Both the position numbers and the translations under genes were made by a program. Shown in pieces: positions 44,829 to 53,189 of a stretch of DNA of 64,000 nt. Source of the stretch: Sulfuricurvum sp. Its GTDB lineage: Bacteria; Campylobacterota; Campylobacteria; Campylobacterales; Sulfurimonadaceae. Numbering within the stretch: position 1 is the first letter of the stretch; the number at the start of each line of letters is the position of its first letter. Under the pieces are notes generated by a model. That model did not search any database, was not told the origin of the DNA, and worked only from the letters and a program-made list of their open reading frames with translations. The stretch covers positions 310,001 to 374,000 of the forward strand of contig JAUYRN010000005.1 of the NCBI GenBank assembly GCA_030696775.1. The letters run 5' to 3'.

Positions 44829-46375
44829 TAATAAATCCCTGATTTACCAGGAGCCAAGATCCCTTTAGGGTCAAGTGCTCGTTTGATTTTTTGGAATACG
44901 CTGCGAATTTCAGGACCATACGTTTCCGCAACAAGATCCATAAATCCGCTGCTCGTACGATAAACACCATATCCTTGTGCTGCAAATTCAAGTACAAGTT
45001 CTTTGTAACAATCATGCGCACGCTGCATCTCTTCCAGATCATTACGGTTATAAAGCAGATCAATGATGTGGTGCATATCGCGCCATCCGACGATAAATTC
45101 GGCAACATAGTCAAATCCATATTTGTTCAAAATCTTTTTCGCCAATGCTGATTGATTCAGGGTATGTTTTCCTTCCGCAGGAGATACAGGAGCAAACCAC
45201 ATACTTCCTCCGCCGCCTCTCCAGTTGTAGAGACCAAATTCTTGAAGGGTCATGTAGCCTCTCATCAAGTCTGCGCGATATTTAAATACCGGGTCATTAC
45301 CCATCTCTTTAGCAGTCAAGAATTTATGCTTTGTAAAGTTCGCATTGACAACTGCCTGGATAATGTTCCAGTTTAGTGCATTTCCTTCTTCCGTTCCATA
45401 CAAGGCAGCATAAACATTCCATGTACCCATTCCGGTATCTTTTTTGATATTTTCGATTTCAGCCTCTGTGATGGATCGATTTCCATCAACATAGTCTGAA
45501 CGTTTAACTACGCCTGCCGCTTCGTAGAGGGTACTTGCAATCGTAAATGCATTCGGAATGATATTCGCGATACGCAACGGACGAAGTACTTCAACGATTT
45601 TTTCAACTTCTTCAACTGTATCCAATGTGATACAAAAAGGTTTAAATGCGGGCGGTTCCGGCATAAGCCACATACCCATTTGTACACAAATACCGTAGTT
45701 GCTTTGAGTGAAGATACCATCCAATGACGGTCCGTATCCCCATTTGAATACGGCTGAACTGGTAGAACCTTTGACTCCACCCATACCAGTTTTGAAGGAT
45801 GAACCATCGGCAAGAACGATTTCCATACCGCATTGCATCATGAAGTGCTCACCGTATGGAGTATAACCTACACCACGGTCCATAGTGTTACCGACAGGAC
45901 TTGCAATCGCACTTGGGGCTGGGCAAGAGAGCCATAATTTAAGACCGCGTTCATGGATGTAGTCGAACAATTGCTGATAGGTAACACCCGGTTCAAGTAC
46001 AGCGTAGCAAAGTTTGTCATTCACTTCGATGATTTTATTCATTTTGTGAAGGTCAAGAATTACTGTCCCTTTCTGAGCTGGTGCTGCCGTACCGTACCCC
46101 ATATTTTTACCGGTCGAAAATGTCCAAATTGGTATGACGTATTTGTTACATACTTTTACGATAGCAACAACTTCTTCTTTTGTAGATGCTTGTAGTGCCA
46201 GTGATGGCATATGATCTTCGATTGGTACTGCCATCATAATCTTTTTATACGGAGTAATCTCCTCATCACCGATAAGGACGTTTTCCTCACCCAAAATTTT
46301 TATGAACTCTTTAATTGCCTTATTCATAGTTTCCAATGAAACATTTTTAGGCATTGCAGTCAGTTTTTTAGCCAT
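44828..46375 (-). CDS. p-Cresol methylhydroxylase / vanillyl-alcohol oxidase-type flavoprotein
   Basis: 515 residues: an N-terminal PCMH-type FAD domain (WTFSTGKNMGYGTAAP, PVGNTMDRGVGYTPYG) and the 4-phenol-oxidase cap domain with NWRGGGGSMWFAPVS, YGFDYVAEFIVG, and the C-terminal LDPKGILAPGKSGI. This order matches PchF of Pseudomonas, which oxidises p-cresol to 4-hydroxybenzyl alcohol and then aldehyde and passes electrons to a cytochrome. Tyr383, just ahead of the GGGGSMWF segment, is my candidate for the covalent FAD tyrosine (Tyr384 in PchF), which would exclude the His-linked vanillyl-alcohol oxidases. No signal peptide: it may be exported with the adjacent Tat protein or stay with it in a complex. 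Confidence 0.88.
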   Translation of the reverse strand: MAKKLTAMPKNVSLETMNKAIKEFIKILGEENVLIGDEEITPYKKIMMAVPIEDHMPSLALQASTKEEVVAIVKVCNKYVIPIWTFSTGKNMGYGTAAPAQKGTVILDLHKMNKIIEVNDKLCYAVLEPGVTYQQLFDYIHERGLKLWLSCPAPSAIASPVGNTMDRGVGYTPYGEHFMMQCGMEIVLADGSSFKTGMGGVKGSTSSAVFKWGYGPSLDGIFTQSNYGICVQMGMWLMPEPPAFKPFCITLDTVEEVEKIVEVLRPLRIANIIPNAFTIASTLYEAAGVVKRSDYVDGNRSITEAEIENIKKDTGMGTWNVYAALYGTEEGNALNWNIIQAVVNANFTKHKFLTAKEMGNDPVFKYRADLMRGYMTLQEFGLYNWRGGGGSMWFAPVSPAEGKHTLNQSALAKKILNKYGFDYVAEFIVGWRDMHHIIDLLYNRNDLEEMQRAHDCYKELVLEFAAQGYGVYRTSSGFMDLVAETYGPEIRSVFQKIKRALDPKGILAPGKSGIY

Positions 46376-46387
46376 TAGATATTCCTT

Positions 46388-46966
46388 TTATGCTTTTAAT
46401 ACGAAAGATACAAACGCATTTTTCGATGTGTGATCGGATACAAAATCAACTTGCTTTGATGTAGCTACAGTATTGTGTGCTCCGGTTGTGTGATACGATG
46501 AAAGAGCGATACCGTATTGGTCAGTATTAAGTGAAGAAAATTGATCAAACGCTTTTTTGAGTGACATACTCGCGAACGAATTTTCCGTGTGGGAAATTCC
46601 TACATTGGATGGAGTATGTGCCGTTTCAGAAACAAATTTCGCCCCGTTTGATAGTGCCGCATGGTTTAAAAGTGCATAATCGCTGTTTTCTAATAGACCA
46701 CAGATCAATGCACCCTTATTTTTTTCCAGCACATCTGACAGCGTATGCAGGTTTTTCAATCGGTCGGAACCTAGGATAATGACGTCATCCATTTTATTAT
46801 TTTTTGCCAATGCGTGAATGTATCCAGTTTCACCGGCTGATTCGGATACGATAGCTATCTTTTTTTGATTAGCACTATCACCAAATCCGGCAGCAGACAA
46901 GGGTGAATATAAAGCAGCGGTTGCTACTGCCACCGCAGAACTTTTGAGAAAATTTCTTCTAATCAC
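46388..46966 (-). CDS. Twin-arginine signal protein of the aromatic cluster
   Basis: 192 residues from GTG 46966, with AGGAGG 6 bases upstream; the frame to 47005 would overlap the cytochrome gene. Starts with a Tat signal (RRNFLKSSAVAVATAAL, cleavage near PLSAAG). The mature part has an alpha/beta look (KKIAIVSESAGETGY, ALICGLLENSDYAL) with no cofactor motif, and I do not recognise a family. As PchF lacks its own signal, this could be its Tat escort or third subunit (inference). Confidence 0.75.
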   Translation of the reverse strand: MIRRNFLKSSAVAVATAALYSPLSAAGFGDSANQKKIAIVSESAGETGYIHALAKNNKMDDVIILGSDRLKNLHTLSDVLEKNKGALICGLLENSDYALLNHAALSNGAKFVSETAHTPSNVGISHTENSFASMSLKKAFDQFSSLNTDQYGIALSSYHTTGAHNTVATSKQVDFVSDHTSKNAFVSFVLKA

Positions 46967-46976
46967 AATATGCCTC

Positions 46977-47303
46977 CTATTTTTCAGTAAAAGTGATTGT
47001 GCCATTGGCTAATTTGGTTGCCAAATCTTTCAATACAACATCATCTATTTCTGATTTTCTAAAAGCAGGCATTTGATTACTGCCATGCCGAACCGTTTGA
47101 AAAATTCCCTCAGCGCGTGCTTTAATACTTGCATCATCATCCATTTTTATGAAAATAGACTGGGGAGCAGTTTTGAGTGTATGACAGTGAAAACAAACGC
47201 TTTTATAAGCATGTTCACCATTCTCGAATTTAAAATTCTTACCTAATTCCACCGCATAAATGGAAGACGTAACTAAGAGTAGACCTAAAGCCAACTTTTT
47301 CAT
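46977..47303 (-). CDS. c-type cytochrome, PchC-like electron acceptor
   Basis: 108 residues from ATG 47303 (AGGAGG upstream). Sec signal (KKLALGLLLVTSSIYA), one haem site CFHCH (Cys37, Cys40, His41) and a Met-containing axial region (SNQMPAFRKSEID). Size, single haem and position upstream of the flavoprotein match the cytochrome subunit of p-cresol methylhydroxylase, which accepts electrons from covalent FAD. First gene of the operon. Confidence 0.85.
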   Translation of the reverse strand: MKKLALGLLLVTSSIYAVELGKNFKFENGEHAYKSVCFHCHTLKTAPQSIFIKMDDDASIKARAEGIFQTVRHGSNQMPAFRKSEIDDVVLKDLATKLANGTITFTEK

Positions 47304-47349
47304 GTAACCTCCTTGATTAACTTTGAACACAGTAAATATAAAGCAAAAA

Positions 47350-47367
47350 ACTCGCATAAAACTCGCA
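47350..47367. promoter_or_regulatory. 11-bp-period tandem box before cytochrome gene
   Basis: ACTCGCA at 47350-47356 and 47361-47367 (11 bases apart), 47 bases before the cytochrome start, in the gap shared with the divergent sensor kinase gene. Confidence 0.65.
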
Positions 47368-47486
47368 TATGGATATTTCATCCATGAATTAAATATAAAC
47401 ATTACTAAAATAGCTATTCATTGCTCATATAAGGTAAAATAATGTAATTTAAGTGTACAAATTGATTAAAGATCTAAGGAATTTAA

Positions 47487-48788
47487 TTGATAGATAAAAT
47501 TCAGCGTTCATTTTTAAAAATGTCAACTGTAAATCGAGCAAAGATTCAAGCAGTAGTATTTGCCATTGTCGGAGTGATTGGCGTTGCTGTTGTAGACAGA
47601 GCTTCTATCAATATGATTCATTCTGGAAACAATAACTTCGGACTGCCATTTCTCGTTGGTGTCGTATTTTTTGTACTGTCAGCCATTTTTATATATTTTT
47701 TACTTAGACGTACTGCCCGAATTGCTGAAGAGGCATTAATCAAGCTTGCAGAATATCAGCGTCAAGAAAAAGAGAATCTTCAGTTATTTAACTTTGCCCT
47801 CGATAACAGTGCAGATGCGATTTATTGGTTTACATTTGATACACGTTTTTTTTACGTAAATGATGCTGCATGTCTCATGCTTGGATACAGTAAAGATGAA
47901 TTGTTAAATATGAAGTTAAGCGATATTGATCCCGACTACACTAAAAATACTCAAGATTTTTTAGCACAAATCAAAGAAAAACAATACATCTGCTTTGAAA
48001 GCCAGCAAACTCGAAAGGACGGGAGTGTTTTTCCAGCTTCGGTTACTGCAAGTTATTTTTGCGATGGATCAAAAGAATTTATTTGCTCATTTGGTCGAGA
48101 TATTACCGAACAAAAAGAAAGACGAAGGATGATTATTGAACAAAATGAAGCTCTAAAGAATTCTCTGCAAGACAAAGAAGTGCTAATCAAAGAAATCCAT
48201 CACCGTGTCAAAAATAATTTGGAAGTAATCTCTTCACTGTTGCAAATGCAAAACCGACGAGAAACCAATGAGCAAGTAAAAGATGCTCTTTCAAAAAGCC
48301 AAAGCCGTATCTATGCAATAGCTCTTGTACATGAAATGCTTTACAAAAATAGTGATTTAGCGACGATAGATATGAAGATTCATCTTGATAGATTATCATC
48401 TTCCATGGTGGACTTATATGCTCAAACTAAAAAAATATCTGTAATCTTGGATACTGAAAATATATTTTTGACGATGGATTCTGCTATTCTAGTGGCTTTA
48501 ATCGTTCATGAACTTTTTTTAAATTCTATTAAACATGCATTTGTCGATTCGGATAGCGGGATAATTACCATATTTATTAAAAATGGAGTTGATGGAGCGA
48601 TTGTGTTTGGTGTAAATGACAATGGAATCGGAATTAACCATGAAAAAATCCAAACATCAACTTCACTTGGCTGTCAACTTATCAACACCATTACAGAATT
48701 CCAGTTAAATGGTGAAATAGTGACGGACTCCCAAAATGGGTTTAAATGCTCCATCACTTTTATCCCCAAAGAGAAAGGGAACTTATGA
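47487..48788 (+). CDS. PAS sensor histidine kinase (HisKA_2/HWE type)
   Basis: 433 residues starting at TTG 47487 with AAGGA 6 bases upstream. Two membrane helices (about 20-36 and 54-73), a PAS domain (about 98-210, FALDNSADAIYWF ... DITEQK), then the HisKA_2 phosphoacceptor EIHHRVKNNLEVISSLL (His238/239) and an ATP-binding domain with HELFLNSIKHAF and DNGIGI. Such kinases often signal to response regulators. Encoded divergently from the aromatic cluster and coupled to the regulator. Confidence 0.88.
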   Translation: MIDKIQRSFLKMSTVNRAKIQAVVFAIVGVIGVAVVDRASINMIHSGNNNFGLPFLVGVVFFVLSAIFIYFLLRRTARIAEEALIKLAEYQRQEKENLQLFNFALDNSADAIYWFTFDTRFFYVNDAACLMLGYSKDELLNMKLSDIDPDYTKNTQDFLAQIKEKQYICFESQQTRKDGSVFPASVTASYFCDGSKEFICSFGRDITEQKERRRMIIEQNEALKNSLQDKEVLIKEIHHRVKNNLEVISSLLQMQNRRETNEQVKDALSKSQSRIYAIALVHEMLYKNSDLATIDMKIHLDRLSSSMVDLYAQTKKISVILDTENIFLTMDSAILVALIVHELFLNSIKHAFVDSDSGIITIFIKNGVDGAIVFGVNDNGIGINHEKIQTSTSLGCQLINTITEFQLNGEIVTDSQNGFKCSITFIPKEKGNL

Positions 48789-49555
48789 AACTAAAAATTT
48801 TAATTGTCGAAGATGAAAGTATTATTGCTCTAAATATCAAAGAAATATTAATCGACTTTGGGTACGAAGTCGTAGGGATCGCCAATAACAGTGCTAAAGC
48901 ACTGTATCTTGCAAGTACAAAAATTCCAGATCTTGTTCTTATGGACATCACCCTGCAAGACAGAGAGGATGGGATTGAAGTTGCCGAAAAAATATCTGCA
49001 ATGCTCTCTGTCCCTATTGTTTTTTTAACGGCTAATGATAAAAGTAAGACCATCGACCGAGCTATCAATATAAAACCTTATGGCTATATTCTTAAGCCAT
49101 TTAAAGAAATTGAATTAAAAACTGCTGTGGAAATTGCATTAAAAACATTTACCGAAAACAAGAAATTAGCATCAACAATCATCGAAATCAAGAGTGAAAA
49201 CATATCTCTTCAAAGTAAACTAGACATAGACAAACAATCGAAGATGCGTTTGATTAATTTGCACAATGGCTATATCTATGATAATGAGAATTTTACTTTA
49301 ATGCTTAATGGCAAAGAATGCGATTTGAATGATAAAGAAAAAAAACTCCTTAAACTACTCATAAAATACTTGGGAAAAGTTGTTAGCGTAGAACAAATTG
49401 AAGATTTCGTTTGGGATGGGGAGTTAGTCGGAGAAGGTGCTTTTCGATCATTGATGTTTAGAATACGACAAAAACTGCCAAAAGATTTTATTCAATGCTA
49501 TTCAAAAATAGGGTATAAAATTTCACCACAAAGCTATGACAGCATTGGATCTTGA
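48785..49555 (+). CDS. Response regulator with winged-helix output domain
   Basis: 256 residues from ATG 48785, overlapping the kinase stop (ATGA); the frame is open 13 codons earlier. Receiver domain with the acidic pair ED (9-10), phosphoacceptor Asp54 (LVLMDITL) and Lys near 104 (YILKPF). A helical linker (about 120-160) leads to a short OmpR-like winged helix (LNDKEKKLLKLLIKYLGKVVS ... LMFRIRQKLP ... GYKIS). OmpR-type proteins bind 11-bp-spaced direct repeats, as found at 42909 and 47350. Confidence 0.88.
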   Translation: MKLKILIVEDESIIALNIKEILIDFGYEVVGIANNSAKALYLASTKIPDLVLMDITLQDREDGIEVAEKISAMLSVPIVFLTANDKSKTIDRAINIKPYGYILKPFKEIELKTAVEIALKTFTENKKLASTIIEIKSENISLQSKLDIDKQSKMRLINLHNGYIYDNENFTLMLNGKECDLNDKEKKLLKLLIKYLGKVVSVEQIEDFVWDGELVGEGAFRSLMFRIRQKLPKDFIQCYSKIGYKISPQSYDSIGS

Positions 49556-49591
49556 TAATTTTGATGTAATACTAAAATGAGTTGAATGATC

Positions 49592-50182
49592 TCAGTTGTA
49601 TGAATCAAAATTTTTAATTAGCATTCTCTCTTCTTCCAACGTAAGGTAACGCCACTGACCGATTTCGATGTTGAGTTTAAAACTGCCAATGCTGATTCGA
49701 GTCAACTCTAAGACCTTTAATGGTGTCCCAAATTTTGGGTCTTTCAGCGCCCCAAAAAGCCGGCGGATATGCCGATTCTTTCCCTCGTCAATGATAACTT
49801 TGAGTTTTGTTTTTGCGCCACCAATGCTTATCTTTTCGACTTCAAGAGCCCTCAGCAGACCGTGCGGGCTTTGGACTCCCCTCAAAGACTGCGCAATATG
49901 TTCATCTGTTACGTGGCCTCTGACCCAGATCTCATATACCTTAACACAATTCCCAGGTTTGGTCAACGCGTCGCCGATTTTACCGTTGGTTGTGAATAAT
50001 AGAAGCCCTTTAGATTCTAGATCAAGACGTCCGATTGGCATCCATTCGTCATGAAAAACCCAATCAGGCAAAAGATCATAAACTGTTTTTCGTCCAAGTT
50101 CGTCAGATCGTGTGACCACGTAACCCTTGGGCTTATTGAGTACTAACAGTTTTTTCGAATAGGACGTTGTTTTATTCATCAA
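49592..50182 (-). CDS. RsuA/RluE-family RNA pseudouridine synthase
   Basis: 196 residues. No S4 domain; the catalytic core has LLVLNKPKGYVVT, the active Asp in GRLDLESKGLLLFT, and EGKNRHIRRLFGA. Lack of S4 and the size resemble RluE (23S U2457) or other short members; the target base is not determined. Length typical. Confidence 0.88.
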   Translation of the reverse strand: MMNKTTSYSKKLLVLNKPKGYVVTRSDELGRKTVYDLLPDWVFHDEWMPIGRLDLESKGLLLFTTNGKIGDALTKPGNCVKVYEIWVRGHVTDEHIAQSLRGVQSPHGLLRALEVEKISIGGAKTKLKVIIDEGKNRHIRRLFGALKDPKFGTPLKVLELTRISIGSFKLNIEIGQWRYLTLEEERMLIKNFDSYN

Positions 50183-50361
50183 GCGTGTTCCTTGGGTGTT
50201 TGTGATGAGCCATTAAAGTAAGATTGGTTCTAATAAACTACAATTGTTGGATGATCTTGTTTTAAAACCGCGAATTCAAGTCATAAGAGCAACGACTAGG
50301 CTTTTTAGCTGACTTAGAAAATCTTACCATAGATCTCTTCATTTAGTAGTAATACCTCTTT

Positions 50362-51186
50362 TTAGTCAACTTTAAAACATCGCATTGAAAGTGTTCCATG
50401 TTGAAATCCTTCATAAACTGTATGAATAATTTCTCCTTCTCTTTGTGATCCCAATATGGGTAGAATCGGCAGATAATGTTCCAGTGTTGGATGAGCATGG
50501 GCAAAATGTGGAAGATCAAAACTGATTAGTTTTTCATGATCATGTATGAGGGCATTCGAAAAAGCATCGTCGAATTCTTTGGCCCATTTTTCTACAGGCG
50601 CATCCCGATCACTTTGGGTATCCCCAAGGTTATGCGTAACATTGCCGCTTCCTATTATCATGATTCCTTGATCACGCAAAGTAGAAAGAGTTTTTCCAAG
50701 ATCATAATGCCACAAAGCAGGTTTGCTCATATCGATCGAGAGTTGAAAAACTGGAACGTCATGTTTTGGGAAAAGATGAACCAGTACAGACCAAGCCCCA
50801 TGATCAAAGCCATGACGTCGATCAATACGAGCATGAGTGAGTTGGGCTAATAATAGACTTGTTGCTATTTCACCTTTTGCATCGTATTTAATGGCATATA
50901 AATCATCAGGAAAACCAAAAAAATCATGGATAGTTTCTGGTTTGTCAACTACCGAAACTACCGAACCGTTTGTCGCCCAGTGGGCAGAGAGGATTAAAAT
51001 TGCTTTGGGTTTGGCGAGGGTAGTTCCCAGCTGTTTCAAGCTTTGGGTATATGGATTGTCATCGATAATATTCATCGGTGATCCATGGCTGATAAACAAA
51101 GCGCTTTGACGCATGATTGTATTCCTTTGTTCTGTTGCATTGGCAGCAAAAGCCGCCAAAAGTGCTAAAAAATAACGTCGATTCAT
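50362..51186 (-). CDS. DODA/YgiD-family dioxygenase with Tat-like leader
   Basis: 274 residues from ATG 51186, or 250 from the internal ATG 51114. The core (from RQSALFISHGSPMN) is the class III extradiol (DODA/YgiD) family, with metal/active-site histidines in SHGSP (His34) and SAHW (His69), and the HGAWSVLVHLFP and GNVTHNLG motifs. It could cleave catechol-type substrates or handle quinone-forming phenols. The first 24 residues (NRRYFLALLAAFAANA) form a twin-arginine-like export signal absent from ordinary members, and AAAGGA lies 8 bases before the internal ATG where the family normally starts. The upstream ATG is 2 bases after the yceI stop without a clear ribosome site. Confidence 0.82.
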   Translation of the reverse strand: MNRRYFLALLAAFAANATEQRNTIMRQSALFISHGSPMNIIDDNPYTQSLKQLGTTLAKPKAILILSAHWATNGSVVSVVDKPETIHDFFGFPDDLYAIKYDAKGEIATSLLLAQLTHARIDRRHGFDHGAWSVLVHLFPKHDVPVFQLSIDMSKPALWHYDLGKTLSTLRDQGIMIIGSGNVTHNLGDTQSDRDAPVEKWAKEFDDAFSNALIHDHEKLISFDLPHFAHAHPTLEHYLPILPILGSQREGEIIHTVYEGFQHGTLSMRCFKVD

Positions 51187-51188
51187 AA

Positions 51189-51758
51189 TTACTTCGCTAA
51201 GATGCCTTCGAGTTGGATATCCAGTTTAACTGTTTCTCCAATAGCAACGCCGCCAGCTTCTAAAACGGTATTCCAAGTAATGCCATAATCTTTACGATTT
51301 ATTTTTCCGCTCAGTCCTAGACCTACGCGTTGATTTCCCCATGGATCTTTAATCATTCCGTTGTTTTCAAGATCTAAAACAACGTTTTTGGTAACACCGT
51401 GCATTGTTAGTTTTCCATAAGCATTATCCCCTTTGACTTTTTCTAATGCAAATGTGATTTGTGGATACTTCTGTGCATCAAATAACTCTGGGGATTTTAA
51501 ATGACCATCACGTTTTTCATTAGCGGTATTGATTGAAGCAGTTTGAATATTTCCACTTAGTGATTTAAGTGTTTTTGTTTTTTCATCGTATTCAAATGAA
51601 CCGTTAAAATTATCAAATTTTCCTGAAATATCAGAAATCATCATATGTTTCACTTTAAAGCCAACCGTTGAATGACTCGTATCAATATTATATTGTCCTG
51701 CGAAAAGGGATGCAGATCCTAGTAGGGCGAGTGCTACCGTAGCAGAGATTATTTTCAT
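51189..51758 (-). CDS. YceI-family periplasmic lipocalin-like protein
   Basis: 189 residues with a Sec signal (ATVALALLGSASLFAG) and the YceI domain: YNIDTSHSTVGFKVKHMMIS, the FEYDEKTKTL strand, and the KLTMHGVTKNVVLDL and RKDYGITWN motifs. These bind polyprenols or quinones in an eight-stranded barrel. Second gene of the MarR-linked cluster. Confidence 0.92.
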   Translation of the reverse strand: MKIISATVALALLGSASLFAGQYNIDTSHSTVGFKVKHMMISDISGKFDNFNGSFEYDEKTKTLKSLSGNIQTASINTANEKRDGHLKSPELFDAQKYPQITFALEKVKGDNAYGKLTMHGVTKNVVLDLENNGMIKDPWGNQRVGLGLSGKINRKDYGITWNTVLEAGGVAIGETVKLDIQLEGILAK

Positions 51759-51788
51759 TGTATTTCCTTTTTTATGTAATAAATAGTG

Positions 51789-52571
51789 TTAGTGCATAGG
51801 CACATCAAATAACAAAACCTTAGACTCTGTAAGAGCTAAAAGAGTGTATTCCTCCTTATCGGTGATTTGAAGTTCATCTCTCGCGTCAAGAATATGACCA
51901 TTAATCTCTATTTTTCCTTCGATAATAAATATCAATCGACCGTGATCTTTTTTTACATCAGGACTCGATATTTTTTTACTCTCATTGATTTCCGCTAAGT
52001 AGATAGCGGCATCTTGTTTAATGGTGATGGAATCTTCACGTCCGTCGCCACTGACCAGCGTGACCCATTGATTGGTCTTATCGTGATGATTAAAGTCACG
52101 CTGATCATACCGAGGAACTCCACCTTCTTGGTTTGGATAAATCCAGATTTGAAAGAGTTCAGTGTCTGAGTCATCCGTAGCATATTCAGAATGAAATACT
52201 CCCGATCCTGCACTCATATATTGAATCTCACCTGCTTTTATCGCGCCATGGTTACCTTCGGAATCACGGTGTTCTAAAGAACCTTTGGTAACGATAGAGA
52301 CAATCTCCATATTTTTATGCGGATGCATATCAAATCCCATTCCAGCGTCAATGCGATCATCATTAATGACGCGTAAAACTCCAAAGTTCATACGATTAGG
52401 ATTGTGATAGTGTGCAAATGAAAAACTAAAACGGCTGTGTAACCAACCATGTTCCGCAACACCGCGTTCAGTCGAACGATGAATTTTTAATGACATATTT
52501 TTCTCCTTGGTATTAGAATATAGATCTAAAGGCAAGACAGAGCATATTTGTATAAATGTTCTGCGATTCAT
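51789..52571 (-). CDS. Pirin-family protein with Tat-like leader
   Basis: 260 residues from ATG 52571, or 235 from internal ATG 52496. The core (from MSLKIHRSTERGVAEHGW) is a bicupin pirin with metal ligands in DMHPHKNMEIVS and FHSEY and the GEIQYMSAGSGVFH segment; family members show quercetinase or redox-sensor activity. The first 25 residues begin MNRRTFIQICSVLPL, a twin-arginine-like signal. AAGGAG lies 6-7 bases before the internal ATG, a much better site than AAAGG before the first. Either a cytoplasmic, an exported, or both forms may be made. Confidence 0.85.
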   Translation of the reverse strand: MNRRTFIQICSVLPLDLYSNTKEKNMSLKIHRSTERGVAEHGWLHSRFSFSFAHYHNPNRMNFGVLRVINDDRIDAGMGFDMHPHKNMEIVSIVTKGSLEHRDSEGNHGAIKAGEIQYMSAGSGVFHSEYATDDSDTELFQIWIYPNQEGGVPRYDQRDFNHHDKTNQWVTLVSGDGREDSITIKQDAAIYLAEINESKKISSPDVKKDHGRLIFIIEGKIEINGHILDARDELQITDKEEYTLLALTESKVLLFDVPMH

Positions 52572-52584
52572 GATTAAGCCTTTA

Positions 52585-52602
52585 ATTACTAGTTAGTACT
52601 AT
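52585..52602. promoter_or_regulatory. MarR operator copy 1, before pirin
   Basis: The complement of this stretch is ATAGTACTAACTAGTAAT, identical to 53101-53118. It lies 14 bases before the first pirin ATG and overlaps a likely -10 (TATAGT on the minus strand). Confidence 0.75.
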
Positions 52603-52617
52603 ATAAGTAAATTTTTT

Positions 52618-53067
52618 TTATTGTGCTTTTTCTAATTTGCGTAGCAAACGTGAAAGAATTTGAATCTCTTCTTCATTCAGTGCTGCATCATACATACCTG
52701 TCAAATTTACTACGTGTTCATGGAATATTGATTTCATAGCTGTTGACCCTTCTTCGGTTATCTCAAGAATTTTGATACGGCGATCTTCATCAGAAGGAAT
52801 GGATTTAATCAATCCTTTTGATTCAAGATTTTTAACGACTACCGTGATATTACCGGGGGTACTAAGGGTTAATTTGGTTATTTGACCAACGCTTAATTTT
52901 CCCAGATGGTATAAGGATTCTAAAATACCAAACTGGGGCAATGTAAGATCCCGATCTCCTAACCACGCTGTTTCTTTTGAACGGATTTTTGTAAGAGATC
53001 TAGAAAGCTCAATATGTGCACGTAAGACAATATCTTCATGTCTGCCATAACTTTTTGCACGTTTCAT
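52618..53067 (-). CDS. MarR-family regulator of the pirin-YceI-DODA cluster
   Basis: 149 residues. Winged helix: DLTLPQFGILESLYHLG, VGQITKLTLSTPGNITVVVKNLESKGLI and DEDRRIKILEITEEG. GGAG lies 6-8 bases before ATG 53067. The same 18-bp operator stands 34 bases upstream of this gene and again before pirin, so it probably represses both itself and the cluster and answers to phenols or quinones, as many MarR proteins do. Confidence 0.88.
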   Translation of the reverse strand: MKRAKSYGRHEDIVLRAHIELSRSLTKIRSKETAWLGDRDLTLPQFGILESLYHLGKLSVGQITKLTLSTPGNITVVVKNLESKGLIKSIPSDEDRRIKILEITEEGSTAMKSIFHEHVVNLTGMYDAALNEEEIQILSRLLRKLEKAQ

Positions 53068-53100
53068 AGATTCTCCTTACCTAAAATCGATAACAACATA

Positions 53101-53118
53101 ATAGTACTAACTAGTAAT
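53101..53118. promoter_or_regulatory. MarR operator copy 2, before marR
   Basis: ATAGTACTAACTAGTAAT, the reverse complement of 52585-52602, 34 bases upstream of the MarR start. TACTA...TAGTA gives the box partial dyad symmetry. Confidence 0.75.
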
Positions 53119-53189
53119 AATGTCAAGGCCAGCAGAGTAAAACTATTTTAATGTACCCAAAAAGCTACTTGATATTTACCAGTAACATA

